Source of the DNA: Auricularia sp. M13
Lineage: Eukaryota > Basidiomycota > Agaricomycetes > Auriculariales > Auriculariaceae
Direction of reading: 5' to 3'
NCBI GenBank assembly: GCA_037042915.1
Contig: CM073202.1
Span: 2,418,001 to 2,482,000 of the forward strand
Length of the DNA: 64,000 nt
Part shown: positions 44,049 through 55,872 of the stretch, piece by piece
How the letters are laid out: each line of letters starts with the position of its first letter
Numbering within the stretch: position 1 is the first letter of the stretch
The notes under the pieces: model-generated
Told to the model about the DNA's origin: nothing
The model's input: the letters and a program-made list of their open reading frames with translations, nothing else
Databases searched by the model: none
Position numbers and translations under genes: made by a program

Positions 44049-44582
44049 CAGTGTTGTTTCTTAAGGTTAAGGCCTTAATTAAGACTTGCCCTTAAATAAG
44101 GGCTTAACGTTAAGCCTTATTTATTTTTCTGAAAACCCAAGGTCTTAATAACCTTAACTTGCCCTTATTTTCCCGTGTCTAGATGGGAACAAAATGCCTA
44201 TTGGTCTGGGGTATCAGCAACATTTGCATTGGCACAATCTTCTGCTCTCATTTTCTGTTCCATACATAGAGAACTAGGTTTGGCGGGGATGTTCTTTGCA
44301 TGCAGCGACAAGCATAACATGGCATAACATCAGGCCTTGCACCTTGGCTACCTCAGTCAATCTAGTTGAACAGCAGGCAATTGATGAAAAATGTCGGACA
44401 GGTGGTGAGTAGGACATAGGTGTCTATATATTCATCCACTTACATTGATTTGTATTACAAAGTTACTACAATATGTATCCGAAAGTAAGCCCTTAAGTAT
44501 ATACCCTTATTAAGGGCTTATTAAGAAGTTAAGGCCTTAAGGTAAATGGCTGCCCTTAATAAGGTCTTCAGAAACAACACTG
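44049..44582. mobile_element. hAT-type MITE (534 bp)
   Basis: Termini CAGTGTTGTTTCT (44049) and AGAAACAACACTG (ending 44582) are flanked by an exact 8 bp duplication TGGGTCAG (44041-44048 and 44583-44590). The subterminal part is rich in CTTAAGG/CCTTAAT words in both orientations. No ORF. Confidence 0.9.
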
Positions 44583-44737
44583 TGGGTCAGACCCACAAGG
44601 GTAAGGGTAAGGGTCAGCTTGAATTTACCCATGGGTGACCCTTGCAAAACCCTACTCTGGCAGCGAGCACGTGATCCCATCGTCCGTGCCTGAGCGCAGA
44701 CAGTGCCACCCTGTTCCATTGTTTCGGATTGACTATA

Positions 44738-45540
44738 CAGTGGGGAAACTTGAGAATGCCGGTCGATAAAATCGCATATACCACGGAATCTACTGAATGG
44801 AGGACTATGGTGTATATATGAGACTTGTAGCTTTCAAGGAGCTCTATCAGGTGGTATATGATTACTGGCCAAAGGGTGCAATCCGGGGGTGAGAGAGAGG
44901 ATCCGATGAAGAGGTTGGAAATCACATCGCCAGAAACGCGTCCTCCAGATCATTTGAGGTTGGCCTCTTATTCTATATGTAATTCTGAGGTGGGTTTATT
45001 ATTTGAGTCAAGGTGGTTGGATATCCCATTCTGGAGCAATTCCTCAATTAACCTGGATTCCATGATTTCTATATCCGGGAATTGAATGACCTTGATGGCC
45101 AACCAAGGGTCAGAAACTCCTTCTCACAGCCTAAAACTACATATAATGTACTCTAGAGCATGTCTTGGTTCAGGGAAATGCAGTTAGGTAGGCCATTGGC
45201 TGTTTGAGAGGTTGAGCAAGCAGAAATTGCAGGTGCACTAACTCCAGAATTGGATATCCAACCACTTTGACTCAAATGGTAAACCCACCTCAGAATTACG
45301 TATAGAATAAGAGGCCAACCTCAAATGATCTGGAGGACGCGTTTCTGGCGATGTGATTTCCAACCTCTTCATCGGATCCTCTCTCTCACCCCCGGATTGC
45401 ACCCTTTGGCCAGTAATCATATACCACCTGATAGAGCTCCTCGAGAGCTACAAGTCTCATATATACACCATAGTCCTCCATTCAGTAGATTCCGTGGTAT
45501 ATGCGATTTTATCGACCGGCATTCTCAAGTTTCCCCACTG
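44738..45540. mobile_element. foldback MITE with about 290 bp arms and TA duplication
   Basis: CAGTGGGGAAACTTGAGAAT at 44738 is mirrored by its complement ending at 45540; the arms stay nearly identical for about 290 bp around a unique loop of about 200 bp (45034-45240). TA flanks both ends. The TA duplication suggests Tc1/mariner-type mobilisation. Confidence 0.82.
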
Positions 45541-45570
45541 TATGACTGTCTGAGTTCATTCTCGTGTTCC

Positions 45571-45665
45571 CTGTCCTCGTCTCATTCATCTCACACGTAC
45601 TGCTCGCTAGGTAATTAGTACCCGCTCGTCCTCGTCTCATTCATCTCACACGTACTGCTCGCTAG
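45571..45665. repeat. tandem duplication of about 38 bp
   Basis: TCCTCGTCTCATTCATCTCA and what follows to GCTCGCTAG occurs at about 45571 and again at about 45628, with a short spacer. Non-coding. Confidence 0.7.
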
Positions 45666-45784
45666 ATAGCTCGCAGTTTCGTAGAGTCACCCTCCATCCC
45701 TCCCCTCATGTTGCCTCTTGCTTTTGTCTTTCTCTTTCTCTCTGTCTGCTCTCTTCTGCTTGTCTCTCTGTATTCGCCTGCGCT

Positions 45785-45868
45785 GGCTTGAGCTCGCCCC
45801 CAGAGCAAAAGAGCGCTTGGCGACGAAACACGAACGCTTTTTCGATCCCAAGAGCAGCCCGCCAGAGC
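45785..45868 (+). repeat. 84 bp direct repeat, copy 2
   Basis: Direct repeat of 43589-43672 with near identity. Together with copy 1 it brackets 2.1 kb of MITE-laden sequence. Confidence 0.7.
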
Positions 45869-45882
45869 CCCTGTTTTCGGTA

Positions 45883-46701
45883 GGCTCAACTAAGCCGCCG
45901 GCTCCGCCCGGCGCCCTCCTCCGGAGGGGCTTATGCGTTTGTGCTCCGAACGGGGGTGTCTGAATTTGAGCCCTACATCCTCATTCTCATCCTTCTCCCC
46001 TCATGTTATATATCTCACTAAAAAGTAAGGAACAAGTACTATTTTATGATGATTTATGCACGATTTTATAGCCGCTCTCCCGAGCAAACTGTGCTGGCTA
46101 AGTGGGGTATCAACTGCAGACAACCACCGACTTTTGGGTATTATCGAGCTCATGAAATCGTTATGACTTAACATACTGCATTATGGGACCCTGGAATCAT
46201 GCGGCTCAGGCTAGATATAACAAGGGTTACTGCAGCAGAGACGTTGTGTGCTCGCCGGTGGCCGGCGAGCGTGCTATCGGCAAGGACCGAACGGGATCTG
46301 GGTTTCTCACGGTGTCCCTCGAGCACAAATGTGCCTCTAGGCAACCAACTCAAGCCCGATTGCTAAGAGACAACTTTTCTATGGGACATTATAAGCCTAA
46401 ATATGTTATATCTCGGTCGATGTAAGCGGGGGAAAAGCTCTATGGTTTATTTGTGTGCTAGGACGAATTTCCGGTGCTGCCACTTGCCGCCTTCCTGGGA
46501 CCACCCACCTGTGATATTCAAGTAAAATAATTATACGGATCGGTAGAGAAGCTTCTCCTAAACAATATTCCCCAGTATAGCGAAGGGAGAAATGTAGGGG
46601 ATGGAGAGCAAAGTGGCAAATTCAGACCCCCTGTTTTCGAGCACTTTGTCACAAACCCCTCCGGAGGAGGGCGCCGGAACCGGCGCGGTTTGGTCCGAGC
46701 C
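45883..46701. mobile_element. 819 bp TIR element with TA duplication
   Basis: GGCTC at 45883 is matched by GAGCC ending at 46701, with imperfect inverted arms of about 90 bp that share CGGCGCCCTCCTCCGGAGGG. TA flanks both ends (45881-45882 and 46702-46703). The interior has no recognisable transposase. Confidence 0.7.
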
Positions 46702-46703
46702 TA

Positions 46704-47053
46704 TCCGCAACACTGGATGGAGGAAGGGGCAAGCATCTCAGTAAAGCTCAATAAGTTACTCTGAGCAACCCCCCAGGGGAAAGAGATCATGCGTGTCTGA
46801 AGGAGCGAGGTGAGAGGCTTCACATATGGTAGTGGCAAGGAGTCCAATGGGAAATACGAAGCATGCGGGTATGGAGAGCGTGAGATATACGAGACGGGCA
46901 TGAACAGACAATTACACGCGACATGAGCCAGCGTCGCGGCCGCGAAGCAGGAAAAAAAAAAGGACAGATATACGTATCATCATAGAGCAAAGAGTGACGG
47001 CGAGTGGGAGATCCAACAAGAGAGAGGGAGAGAGAAAGCGAAAAAGACGTAGG
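46704..47053. other. spacer at the repeat/gene-island border
   Basis: Short unique sequence that probably contains the 3' UTR of the minus-strand inositol phosphatase. No further feature seen. Confidence 0.4.
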
Positions 47054-50000
47054 CTACAAGATGAGCGCATACGAGCCGATGACTGGGCGGTGGTCGCTCC
47101 GGCCCTCGAGGCGGCGCATCTGCCGGTCGTCCAGGCTCGTGTACTCGAGACACAACACGTCGCCTTTCCGATAAACAGGTTCGGGCGGTGGCAAGTCAGT
47201 CGTGATCGGCTGCGGCGACGACGGCTGCTCCTTCGAGAACCGCGCAAAGAGCCAGTTCCCTCGTCGCGGATGCGCAGGAGGAGATTCTAGTGGTGGAGGG
47301 ACGATGAGCGGGAGGACGGGCGCGGTCGTCGAACGCCCTCGTCTTGACTGCGGGTCAGACTCTGAGCGCCGAGCAGGCACCATGTCCGGGGACAGTGCGG
47401 TCGTGGACGGTGGCGGAGCCGTCAAGGTTAACGGTATCGGCAGCGACATCTGTCGATTCCGACGCTCATGCGACGCCGACGCGGCGCGCGGGCGACCGAC
47501 CTCGTTGCGTTTCTCTGTAGCGGCCGCATCCGCGGCATCTTCCAAACTCTGGGAAGCAGACAGCTGGCGAAGGCCGAGTGCCTGACGCTGCAGGAAGCGC
47601 GCAAAAGGGGTTTGTTGCGCAGACTGGGGAGGGGTCTGTGGCGGCGTTGTGGGTGGCTCGGACATTGGTTGTGGGCTAGACACTAGGTCCTCTTGCTTGG
47701 CGGGAACGTGTCGTACGTACGACTGATGCTGTGGTTGATGGTGGTGGTGCGAGTCGCTGCTGCCAGAAAGCGAGGCGAGCGAGTCCTTCCGCATGCGGCC
47801 CAGCTTATTGAAGAATTGCCCGACACGGTTCGCCGAGCGCTTGCCCACATCGTGCGGAGCCTCCTCGGGCTCTGGATCAGGCTGCACAGTCGACTTCCAC
47901 AGTATACGATCGCACCTTAAACCTGTGAGCAACGCAGCTACGCACAGCACAGCGATTCCAGATACTCACCAGCTCGGCACGCGCTGCTTATGCGAAGAAT
48001 CGTAGACCGCGCGGTCGCCTTCCTGGGCAGTCGGGATCGAGTCCTCACTCGAGCCCGAGCCTTTCCGCTGAGGCAGATCTGGCCGCGAGCCACCATGAGG
48101 AGCATCGTGAAATTTGGGGACCTGCAAGCTCTTGCTGCGGCCAACGGCTGTATCGCTCTTATTCGCCAGCACACCGCTGCCGCTCCCGCTACCAATGGCC
48201 TGCCCGTACACCTGCGCGCGCGCACGCTCGCGCTCGCGTTCCCGCCGGCCAAAGCGCTCGCGCATGCTCATCTTGGCGCGCATGGGCGACCCAGGCGCGG
48301 CGATCATGTCGACGACCTTGCGCTTGGCCTTGTGTGCGACCTTGTGCGCCGCCTGGACGACCAGCAGGCTCTGCACGGCTGCAGAGAGGCTCTCGTCGTT
48401 GTTGCGCTGCGAGCTCGCAGCCGAGAGCGGCGTCATCAACTCGTCGTCCGTGTCCGTTGGTAGGTTGCCAGACTGCTGCGTCCAGACCGAGCCCGCCTCT
48501 GTCTCCGCCTCAGTGTCGCTGCCGCCCTCCGTTTCCTCCGCGATGGGCTCGTCGGCTGCTCCTGCTCCAGCAAGACGCTTCGCATATCGCCGACTGGACT
48601 TGCGCTTCTTCTTGCTCTTCAATGTCTTCAGCACATCGTACTTGAACGTCGGCGGGAAATTGATTGGACCCTCTTGGAATCCTCTGAACGCGCTACTGTT
48701 CTCGGAGCCTGGTTCCATTTCCTTGCGCAGCTGATCGAATTTGAGAGCAGTAGCGTAATCTGAATACCATTCAGCAGGGTACGTGGAACGAGCGATGAAT
48801 AGAGCGCACCCTTGTTGGCAATGAGCCAGTCGGCATGTAATCGTGAGATGTCTGCACAAGTTGGCGTCAGTCAATGAGCAGGGCAACGCGCTCTTGCGAA
48901 CCTAGGCGGTAGTTCTACGCAGTGAAGTTAGTAATAATTACAGCCTGCAGCGGCATTGCTTACTAGATCACCGAACAAGAACGTATAGTCGAACCGGTCT
49001 GTGATATCTGATTTGGGTGAGCATCGAGGCGAGCATTCACGTTGGAATCACCTTCAGCAAGATTGCGGGGGTCATCTGGCTTTAAGAACGTCTCAACGTT
49101 GAGTTCGTTCTGCGCGAGGATCAGACCTGACACAGTCTGACCCAGAACTTGTCAACGTACCTTGATCTTCTGGAGGTTCGCAAGGCGTAGATGCGCTCTT
49201 TCGCCGTGTGCTGGTGCCATAGATGAAGCTGCGGTTCGAAAACAGACACTGCATACTCACCCGCCAGGTGCGCGTTGATGAACAGCAGTCGCGTGCCGTT
49301 GACGTCCATGCTCACGCCAACGCCGCCCTTGTTGCCAATGCGCCCGCCAATAAGGCCAGAAGTGACGCTGGATTTGGATACACCTACAGCTCCGTTCAGA
49401 AAACAGATGTAGTTGTATGGCAGCGCACGGACCTTTAACAAGTGGACGCACGTCGCGATGCACATAGACAGCAATGTATAATCCCATGAGCCGCTCCTTG
49501 GTAACGAGTTCGTATGGACCGCGCTCCTTGTGCCGCCTGACATGCTCGTTCGGCGTCACAGGCACTTCCCATGGGTTGACTTCGCGAGTGTTGCTGGGAT
49601 AGTTTCCCGGTTCAAGAGGCATGGCAGGCGACGAGGCGCCAGCGAGTGCGATGTCCGAGTCGGAAAGTGAGAGTTTGGTGTTCGACAGCGCGCCAACGCC
49701 AGCACTGAGCCAGTCCTCAAGAATAGAGGTCCATCCTCCGGCGTGGTGGTGCGAGTCCTTGGAGTTGGAATGCGTAAGGCCGCCGCTCGCGGCGCTGCCC
49801 TCCTCCGCGTCCGACTCGTCGTCCGCGTCGGGTTTGGCGAGCTTGCGCTTCTCCTTCTCGCGCTCCTTGAGCTCGCGCTCCTTGTCCTGCAGCTTGAACG
49901 CGCCCAAGCCGCGCGGCATGCCCGACAGCGTTGGGCATTCCTGGCCGGCTCTGGTGCACCAGTCAGCTACATGGGCGGGACCGCGGTAAGATAGAAAACT

Positions 50001-50588
50001 TCGCACACAACGACAATATGGTACGGATGTCCCGCCTCGAGCTTGAGGTCAGGCAGCCGTACACGGTCCACGAGGTGGCCGTCCGACGGCTGGTAAAGCG
50101 GGACATGGCCGAGCAGCTCGCTCAAGTCGCCCTGGGCGCCGCTCAGCTCGGAAAATGTAGCAAATAAGACACGGGCGCACCTTAGGCAGCGACTCGTGCA
50201 TGTTCCACGAGACAATGCGGACCTTGAGGAAGCGCGGCGCGGGGACGGCGGGCAGGTCGGGCGGGTCGACCGTGACGACCGGCGGCGACAGCAGCGTCGG
50301 CGACAGCGGCACATCAAGCGGCGGCAGCACGGGCGGCGACGAGAACAGCGCCTGCAGCCGTGTGCGCACGGGCGGCTGCTGCGTCGTCCGCGCCGGCTCA
50401 GGGCTGCGCGGCCGGTGACGCTTCAGGAAGCCCATTTTGAGCCGTGCGTGCAGGTTCAAAGCCGGCGCGTTGCTAGCCCCAGCCGGCTTGCTGCTCGACA
50501 TCCACTGGCACCGCTCGGTGCTTGTTGCACTTGCAAACGCAATCTGAGAGCGTGCGAAAGATTCGCTGTTTGCCGGGAACGCAATCAC
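47054..50588 (-). CDS. inositol polyphosphate 5-phosphatase, multi-exon
   Basis: The enzyme removes the 5-phosphate from phosphoinositides or inositol phosphates at membranes. Start at 50588, or more likely MSSSKPAGASNAP at 50501. Motifs in order along the minus strand: VRIVSWNMHESLP, then GGRIGNKGGVGVSMDVNG and LLFINAHLA, then FDYTFLFGDL split by an intron from NYRLDISRLHADW, then FPPTFKYD, then SSHKQRVPSW joined over an intron to CDRILWKS, and SDHRPVIG near the end. These are the diagnostic motifs of the 5-phosphatase fold (EEP superfamily). Two large low-complexity insertions break the catalytic domain: about 215 residues between FKYD and the SSHKQ motif, and about 275 residues before SDHRPV. 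Introns are 48-60 bp. No Sac1 domain is visible. Stop at 47056-47054. Confidence 0.88.
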
Positions 50589-51023
50589 GCATTAGAATGC
50601 ACAGAAAAGTGCCTCCAAGACCAGATGTTTATGAGCTTCAATGCGAGACAAGCAATACTGAGTACAAAGCTAAAACAATCAACAAACACAGTTCAGTGCG
50701 ACGGGAGAGAGATGCAAGCAGGGGACCAGATGAAGCAGCGTACAACACAGCTGGTGTGTGTATGTGGAGGGGCAGGAAAACGCACAGCGAGCATTAGCCG
50801 GCGGAACAGAGATTAGGATGCGCAACGGGGGGAGAGATGGAGAGCAGCGAGGAAAGAAAACGGGGAGAATGCGAGCGGGGACGCGTGCGGAAAGCAACAA
50901 TCGACAACGACGACTCGGCACCATAAACACTCGGGAACACCGGGGTCACGGCAGATGAGAGAGGAGATGCAACAAGAAATGGGGAAACAGATAACGACGC
51001 CCAGGAACAAGCTCTAATGTGCT
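50589..51023. other. tandem-gene spacer
   Basis: About 430 bp between two minus-strand genes. It holds the 3' end of the Swi1-type gene and the promoter of the phosphatase gene. No specific motif is supported. Confidence 0.4.
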
Positions 51024-52281
51024 TCATGCCTGCGTGATAGCCCACGCCGACGGATCGTTCACGACCGGGTCGTCCCACTTGAGGAGCCCCGGTGTGTAGT
51101 ACGCCGCCTCGGCCCCGGCGACAAGCTCGATGGCCTCCATCGACAAATAGCGGTCAAAACTCGACGCAGAATGGTCGCCATTCGACAGCTCCTGCACGAC
51201 GACGGGCTCCTTGATCGTCCGGTTCGCATGGTTCGCCGCGTTGTGCGTGTCCCCATGGTCGCCGGGTTCGCTCTCAGGGCTCAGGTCTATCGCTGGATTT
51301 GTCGAAGGCTGCACCAGGTCGGGCGTGTTGGCCTTGCTGGCCGCCTCGTCCTCGTCGTACCGCGAAAAGTCGAACATCCAGTCCCCACTGTTGTTCGCCG
51401 CAGCGGTTTTAGGTGACTGTGGCCCGGCCGACGAACCGGGCTGCAGTCCATCAAAAGACGGCATCGCAAAGGAGTCCGCGGCGCTGGTGGCGGTAGCACA
51501 CAGCTCCAGCAGCAAAGACAGATCCATTTGCTGAAGTGCGTCCCAGTCGGTGGCAGTCGCGCCGTCTTCTTGAGGTCGCGGTACGTGCGCTTGCTGGAAC
51601 GCGTTGACGCTGTCTTGCATGAATTTGATCGCGTTCTCCTCGCTTTCGGCGGCCTTCTCAACCTCAGCCGCCTTCTTGGCGACGATGTCGACCGACCCAT
51701 CGCTAGCCTCGACCTTCATGCGCTTGGGCGACTGCGCATTCCCTTGTCCGGACGAAGAGGAAGCCTCCTCCTCGCGCGCGCGCTTGCCAGGGCCCAGTTG
51801 GACAACCTCGGTCGGCGCAGCAGCAATCGGCGTGGCCGCCGGCGAAGACCCCGACGGAGTCTTACCGGCAGTAGACGATTTGCGGGCGCGAGCACCTCTG
51901 CCCTTAGTCGCGGCTGCAGGCTTCGTCTTGGGAGACTTAGCCTGTGGCTTGGGCGACGATCCTACGAGAGTAGCAGGCGTCGGCGCAGTGGTCGCAGGCG
52001 TCGAGGCACTAGGCGACGGCGACGAAGGCAGCACAGGTGTTGCACCAAGACGACCATTGTTGCTCGCGTTGCGAACACGCACAACCGCCGCAGGTTGCGG
52101 CTGGGGACGGTTCCCCATGGTCGGGGTCTGCGCCGGAGGACTCGACGCCGGAGGTTGCGCAGGTGAACCATAACCCACGGGCGGCGGCGGCGCCATTCCA
52201 GGCTGAGGCGCCATTGCAGGCTGTGGCCCACCAAGCGGCGGCGGCGGCACATTGGGCGGCGGCAGACCGGAACCAGCCTGC

Positions 52282-52313
<32 letters not shown>

Positions 52314-54593
52314 CTGCTGCTGAACAGCACGGAATCGCTGCATTTGAGTCAACAACCACGCCTTGGAGTGCGCTAGCTGCCGAGTATCGATGATGAAACG
52401 CGGCTGGGAATTGGCCGGCGTCATTTGCAAGATGCTCTGCTGTTCCTTGATCAAGAACCTCTGCACTCTCCATATTAGCAATGTCTCAAATCGCAAAATG
52501 CCAATGTGCTTACGATGTTCATGATCTGCCGCACTGCTTGCTCATCCGTAGTCGCCATGTAGAAAGGCATGATCCACCTTTCCGCATCCGCGATGAGCTG
52601 CACCATCTGAGGGAATAATGTCTTGAAGTCGGCCATCTCGCGCTCGGAGACTTGCACGGACGCTCCTACAAACTCGATGAGTATGAATCTCAGGGCAGCT
52701 AAGTGTCACGTACGTTGCTGGAGCATGTACTGTTGCTGCACGGAGTTGACAATGGCCTGAAACGCGGCCTGCGTACCCGGTTGAGGAGGGGCGCCACTGG
52801 GTGCCATAGATCCCGGCTGCGGGAATGGAGACTGCGAGGGAAGTGACCTGGCTGGCCAGAAGCGCCAGGCGTGGGCATCATCGGGCGCGGCTGTCCCAAA
52901 ACAGCTCCCAAGCCCTGCTGCCGGATTTGCTCCATCTGCTGCAAGGCCTGGTTTCCCGGGGGCATGAATGATGGTCCGCCCGGCGCATTCATCAGCCCTG
53001 CCTGCGGTTGGCTGGGGCCAGCGACATTCATCGGGCGATTAGGATCGTGGGGAGGGAAGCTCGGGCCAGCAGCAGCATTGGCCTGCGCGTGCGCCATCGA
53101 GTTGCGGTTTGCGATGAACTTCAGGAGGAACTGGTGGTCAAATTCCCGCAGGAAGTGTTCGTACGCGGCCTTGACCGCCTGTGCGACCTGCATCGTACTC
53201 CGCGAGGGATCGGCTTGCGACGGAAATCCGAGCGAGGCTGCGATGACAGCCCAAGTTTCATCCGGCAGAATCTACTCGTTCCGTTAGCACAATGTCGTGC
53301 ACACGAGTACGAGTGAACAAAAAATTACTGACCCTTCCGATACCCTGGTGCCGCAGATGTTGCGAATGCAGCTCAAATATGTCGATCGCGCGGCCTTCGA
53401 CTATACGTTTCGACTCGTCGATCGGATGCGAGCTGCCGAATGCGCGATACTGATTTTCAAACTGAGGGCGACCGAAGCCTATACGAGACAGTTGAGCTTG
53501 CAGCGCCTGGTTGATCAATTGCGCCTGCTGAGGAGGAAACTGGCCGGGGAGCTGCGACGGGGGCGGTTGAAGGGCAAATGTTTGCCCTTGTGGCGGTTGA
53601 GATTGGCCATGCGGCGGCTGGGGTGACGTCGCGGGATGGAACGGCGGTGCGGGTGACCTTGCACTAGGGCCAGGCTGCGGCGAACGCTGCATCTGCTGCA
53701 ATTGCTGCAATTGCTGCTGCCGCATCAGCTGAGCGTGCAGCGCGTTTTGCTGCTGCTGGTGCTGCTGTTGCGCCTGCTGTTGCGCCTGCTGTTGTTGCTG
53801 CTGTTGCTGCTGCTGCTGCTGTGCCTGTTGAAGCTGCTGCTGGGCTTGCTGTTGCTGCGCCTGCTGTTGCTGCGCCTGCTGCTGTTGTTGCGCCTGCTGC
53901 TGTTGCGCCTGCTGCTGCTGATGTAACTGCTGCTGCAGGATCATGTTCTGCATCGCCTGCTGTTGCGGGTTCAGGTTCGACGCCATGCCGCCGCCCATCT
54001 GCTGGCTATGGGCAGGTGTGCCGGGGAGCGGGTGACCCGGAGGCAGCTGAGGGATCGAGCCCATGCCATGCGGCCACGACCCACTTGGCTTCCCATCTTG
54101 AGCGGAGCTAGCGCCGAGCGACATCCTGAGCGAGGGTCAGCGAGTGAACGCCAGTGACGTCGCGCAACGCAGTGCTTACCCGGCGGAACTGGGAGGCCGC
54201 GGTCCTCCGGGCTGCTGACCCTGCGCGGCTCCGGTGGGGTCGACGATGAACATCTTCATCCTCTGCGCGATGTGATGGATCATGCGTATCTGGACGTGCG
54301 CCTTGAGCTGCAGATCGTGGAGCTGCTTGGGCGTGGTCGTGGTGAAGTTAGCCTGTTGCCACTGGCGCCACTGCGCCTCCAGACTCAGGATATCGGTCCT
54401 GACCGCCTGCGCCATGTTCATGCAGTTTTGGAAGGTGACGTTACCGTTCACAGTAGCCAGTAGCTTCGGCATCTGCGCGTTGAGGAAGACCTGGAATTGG
54501 TCGTCGGGCGGCGCGGGGATAGAGGTGCGCTGTTGCTGCAACTGAACCACAGCGCCCAGGAGAGCGCTCGGTGTCATCGAGAGCGGATGGTGT

Positions 54594-54625
<32 letters not shown>

Positions 54626-54665
54626 TTGTTGTTGTTGCTGCTGCTGCTGTTGCTGCTGTTGCTGT

Positions 54666-54703
<38 letters not shown>

Positions 54704-55872
54704 GTGCTGGTGGTGAAGCGCTGCAACGTGCTGCAGGCTCTCAGCAGAAAACCGAGGCTGCAAAGCAGAGCCCAGCGGCGGCGGAGCCTGGCTCTGCTGG
54801 AGGTTGAGCTGCGCCTGAGTTTGGGGCGCATGGGCGAGCAGGCTGGCTTGCTGCTGGGGCGTCATGTTACGGGCGAGCGCGGGGCTGTGCGTCGGGGCGA
54901 CGCCCTGGTTGAGCCGGCCCAGCTGGCGGGCGATATCAGCATTGACGCCGACTGGAATTGTGGCTCCAGACGGGCCACCGATATGTCCGGGCATATGCGC
55001 GCCTGGGCCGGGCAGACCGTGGCCAGGCGGCAATTGGACCTGCTGACCCGGGGCGCCCACCGCCGGATTGGCATGCTGCAGCTGGGCGTGCTGGGCGAGG
55101 AAGTGGGCGGGCATGGCGCTCTGGTTCGGGGGCGCGCGCGCGAGCAGATTGGGCTGCTGCTGCTGCTGGCCCATGGGCATCCGGGGCTGACCGAGAAGAT
55201 TCTGCATCTGGCCCGGCTGCATCGCCTGCTGCTGCTGCTGCGCGGGTTGGAGATGCGGGAAGGCCTGCTGCTGCTGTTGTTGTTGCTGCTGCTGCAAGAG
55301 GTGCTGCTGGTGCTGGTGTTGCTGCTGCTGCTGCTGCTGTTGGTGCTGCTGCTGAGCGGACATGCCGGACTTGAGGTAATCCATGATCTAAGCCCACGAG
55401 TCAGCACGGCTCAGAGTCTGGGGCAGCGGGGGAGGCGAGCGCGGGCGGGGCAAGGGGCGACAGGCAGCTGCCAGCGAGCGAGCTGGTGTGTGGCAGGACG
55501 GAAGAAGACAGTGCCCGCAGGCAATTGCCGGTCCAATCCGCACATCCCGAGGCGCGGCTGCGCGCGGCGGCCGGCCGTGCTCGCGCGCCTGGAGGACTCA
55601 CTCACCTGGGGCTGCTGGGCGTCCGGCGGAGGCGGGCGGGGGGCGAGGATGCTGCCGCGGAATTGCTGGTTAAGCGCCTGCCAGTCCTGCTGACGCTCGC
55701 TGGGGATGCCGGGGACAGCGGTCCGGGACGCCGGCGGCGGGGGTGCGGGCGCGAGCAACGGGTGCGGCGGCGGCGGGTGCGGCGGCGGCGGGGCGAACGC
55801 GTCGGCGGGGCGCGGGAGGGCAAGAGGGAACGAAGCGGCGGCGGAGTTCAGCGGCAATTGATTGTACGCCAT
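51024..55872 (-). CDS. SWI1: Swi1-type ARID subunit of SWI/SNF, Gln-rich
   Basis: This is the DNA-binding, scaffold-like subunit of the SWI/SNF chromatin-remodelling complex in the nucleus. Exon 1 (55872-55606) encodes MAYNQLPLNSAAAS and Pro-rich sequence. Exon 2 (55387-54180) holds a polyQ tract of nearly 40 residues (54592-54703). Exon 3 (54125-53333) is again Gln-rich and leads into the ARID domain (IDIFELHSQHLRHQGIGR). The ARID domain continues across an intron (ILPDETWAVIAASLGFPSQ, MQVAQAVKAAYEHFLREFD; from 53271). Further exons carry the helical region TLFPQMVQLIADAERWIMPF and VQRFLIKEQQSILQM. The last exon is long and Ser/Pro/Ala-rich, ending at 51024. Near 52840 the frame must shift by one base to read ARSLPSQSPFPQPG. 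For an essential-type gene an assembly indel is the simplest explanation. Confidence 0.82.
54592..54703 (-). repeat. CAG/CAA polyglutamine microsatellite
   Basis: Mixed CAG and CAA codons, predominantly CAG, encoding nearly 40 consecutive Gln in the Swi1-type protein. Smaller Gln tracts lie at 53701-53940, 55260-55355 and 52280-52325. Confidence 0.95.

Noticed and set aside
54497-55693. 398-residue plus-strand open frame with poly-Leu
   Set aside because: It is the antisense of CAG repeats in the Swi1-type gene; long Leu runs arise from the reverse of Gln codons.
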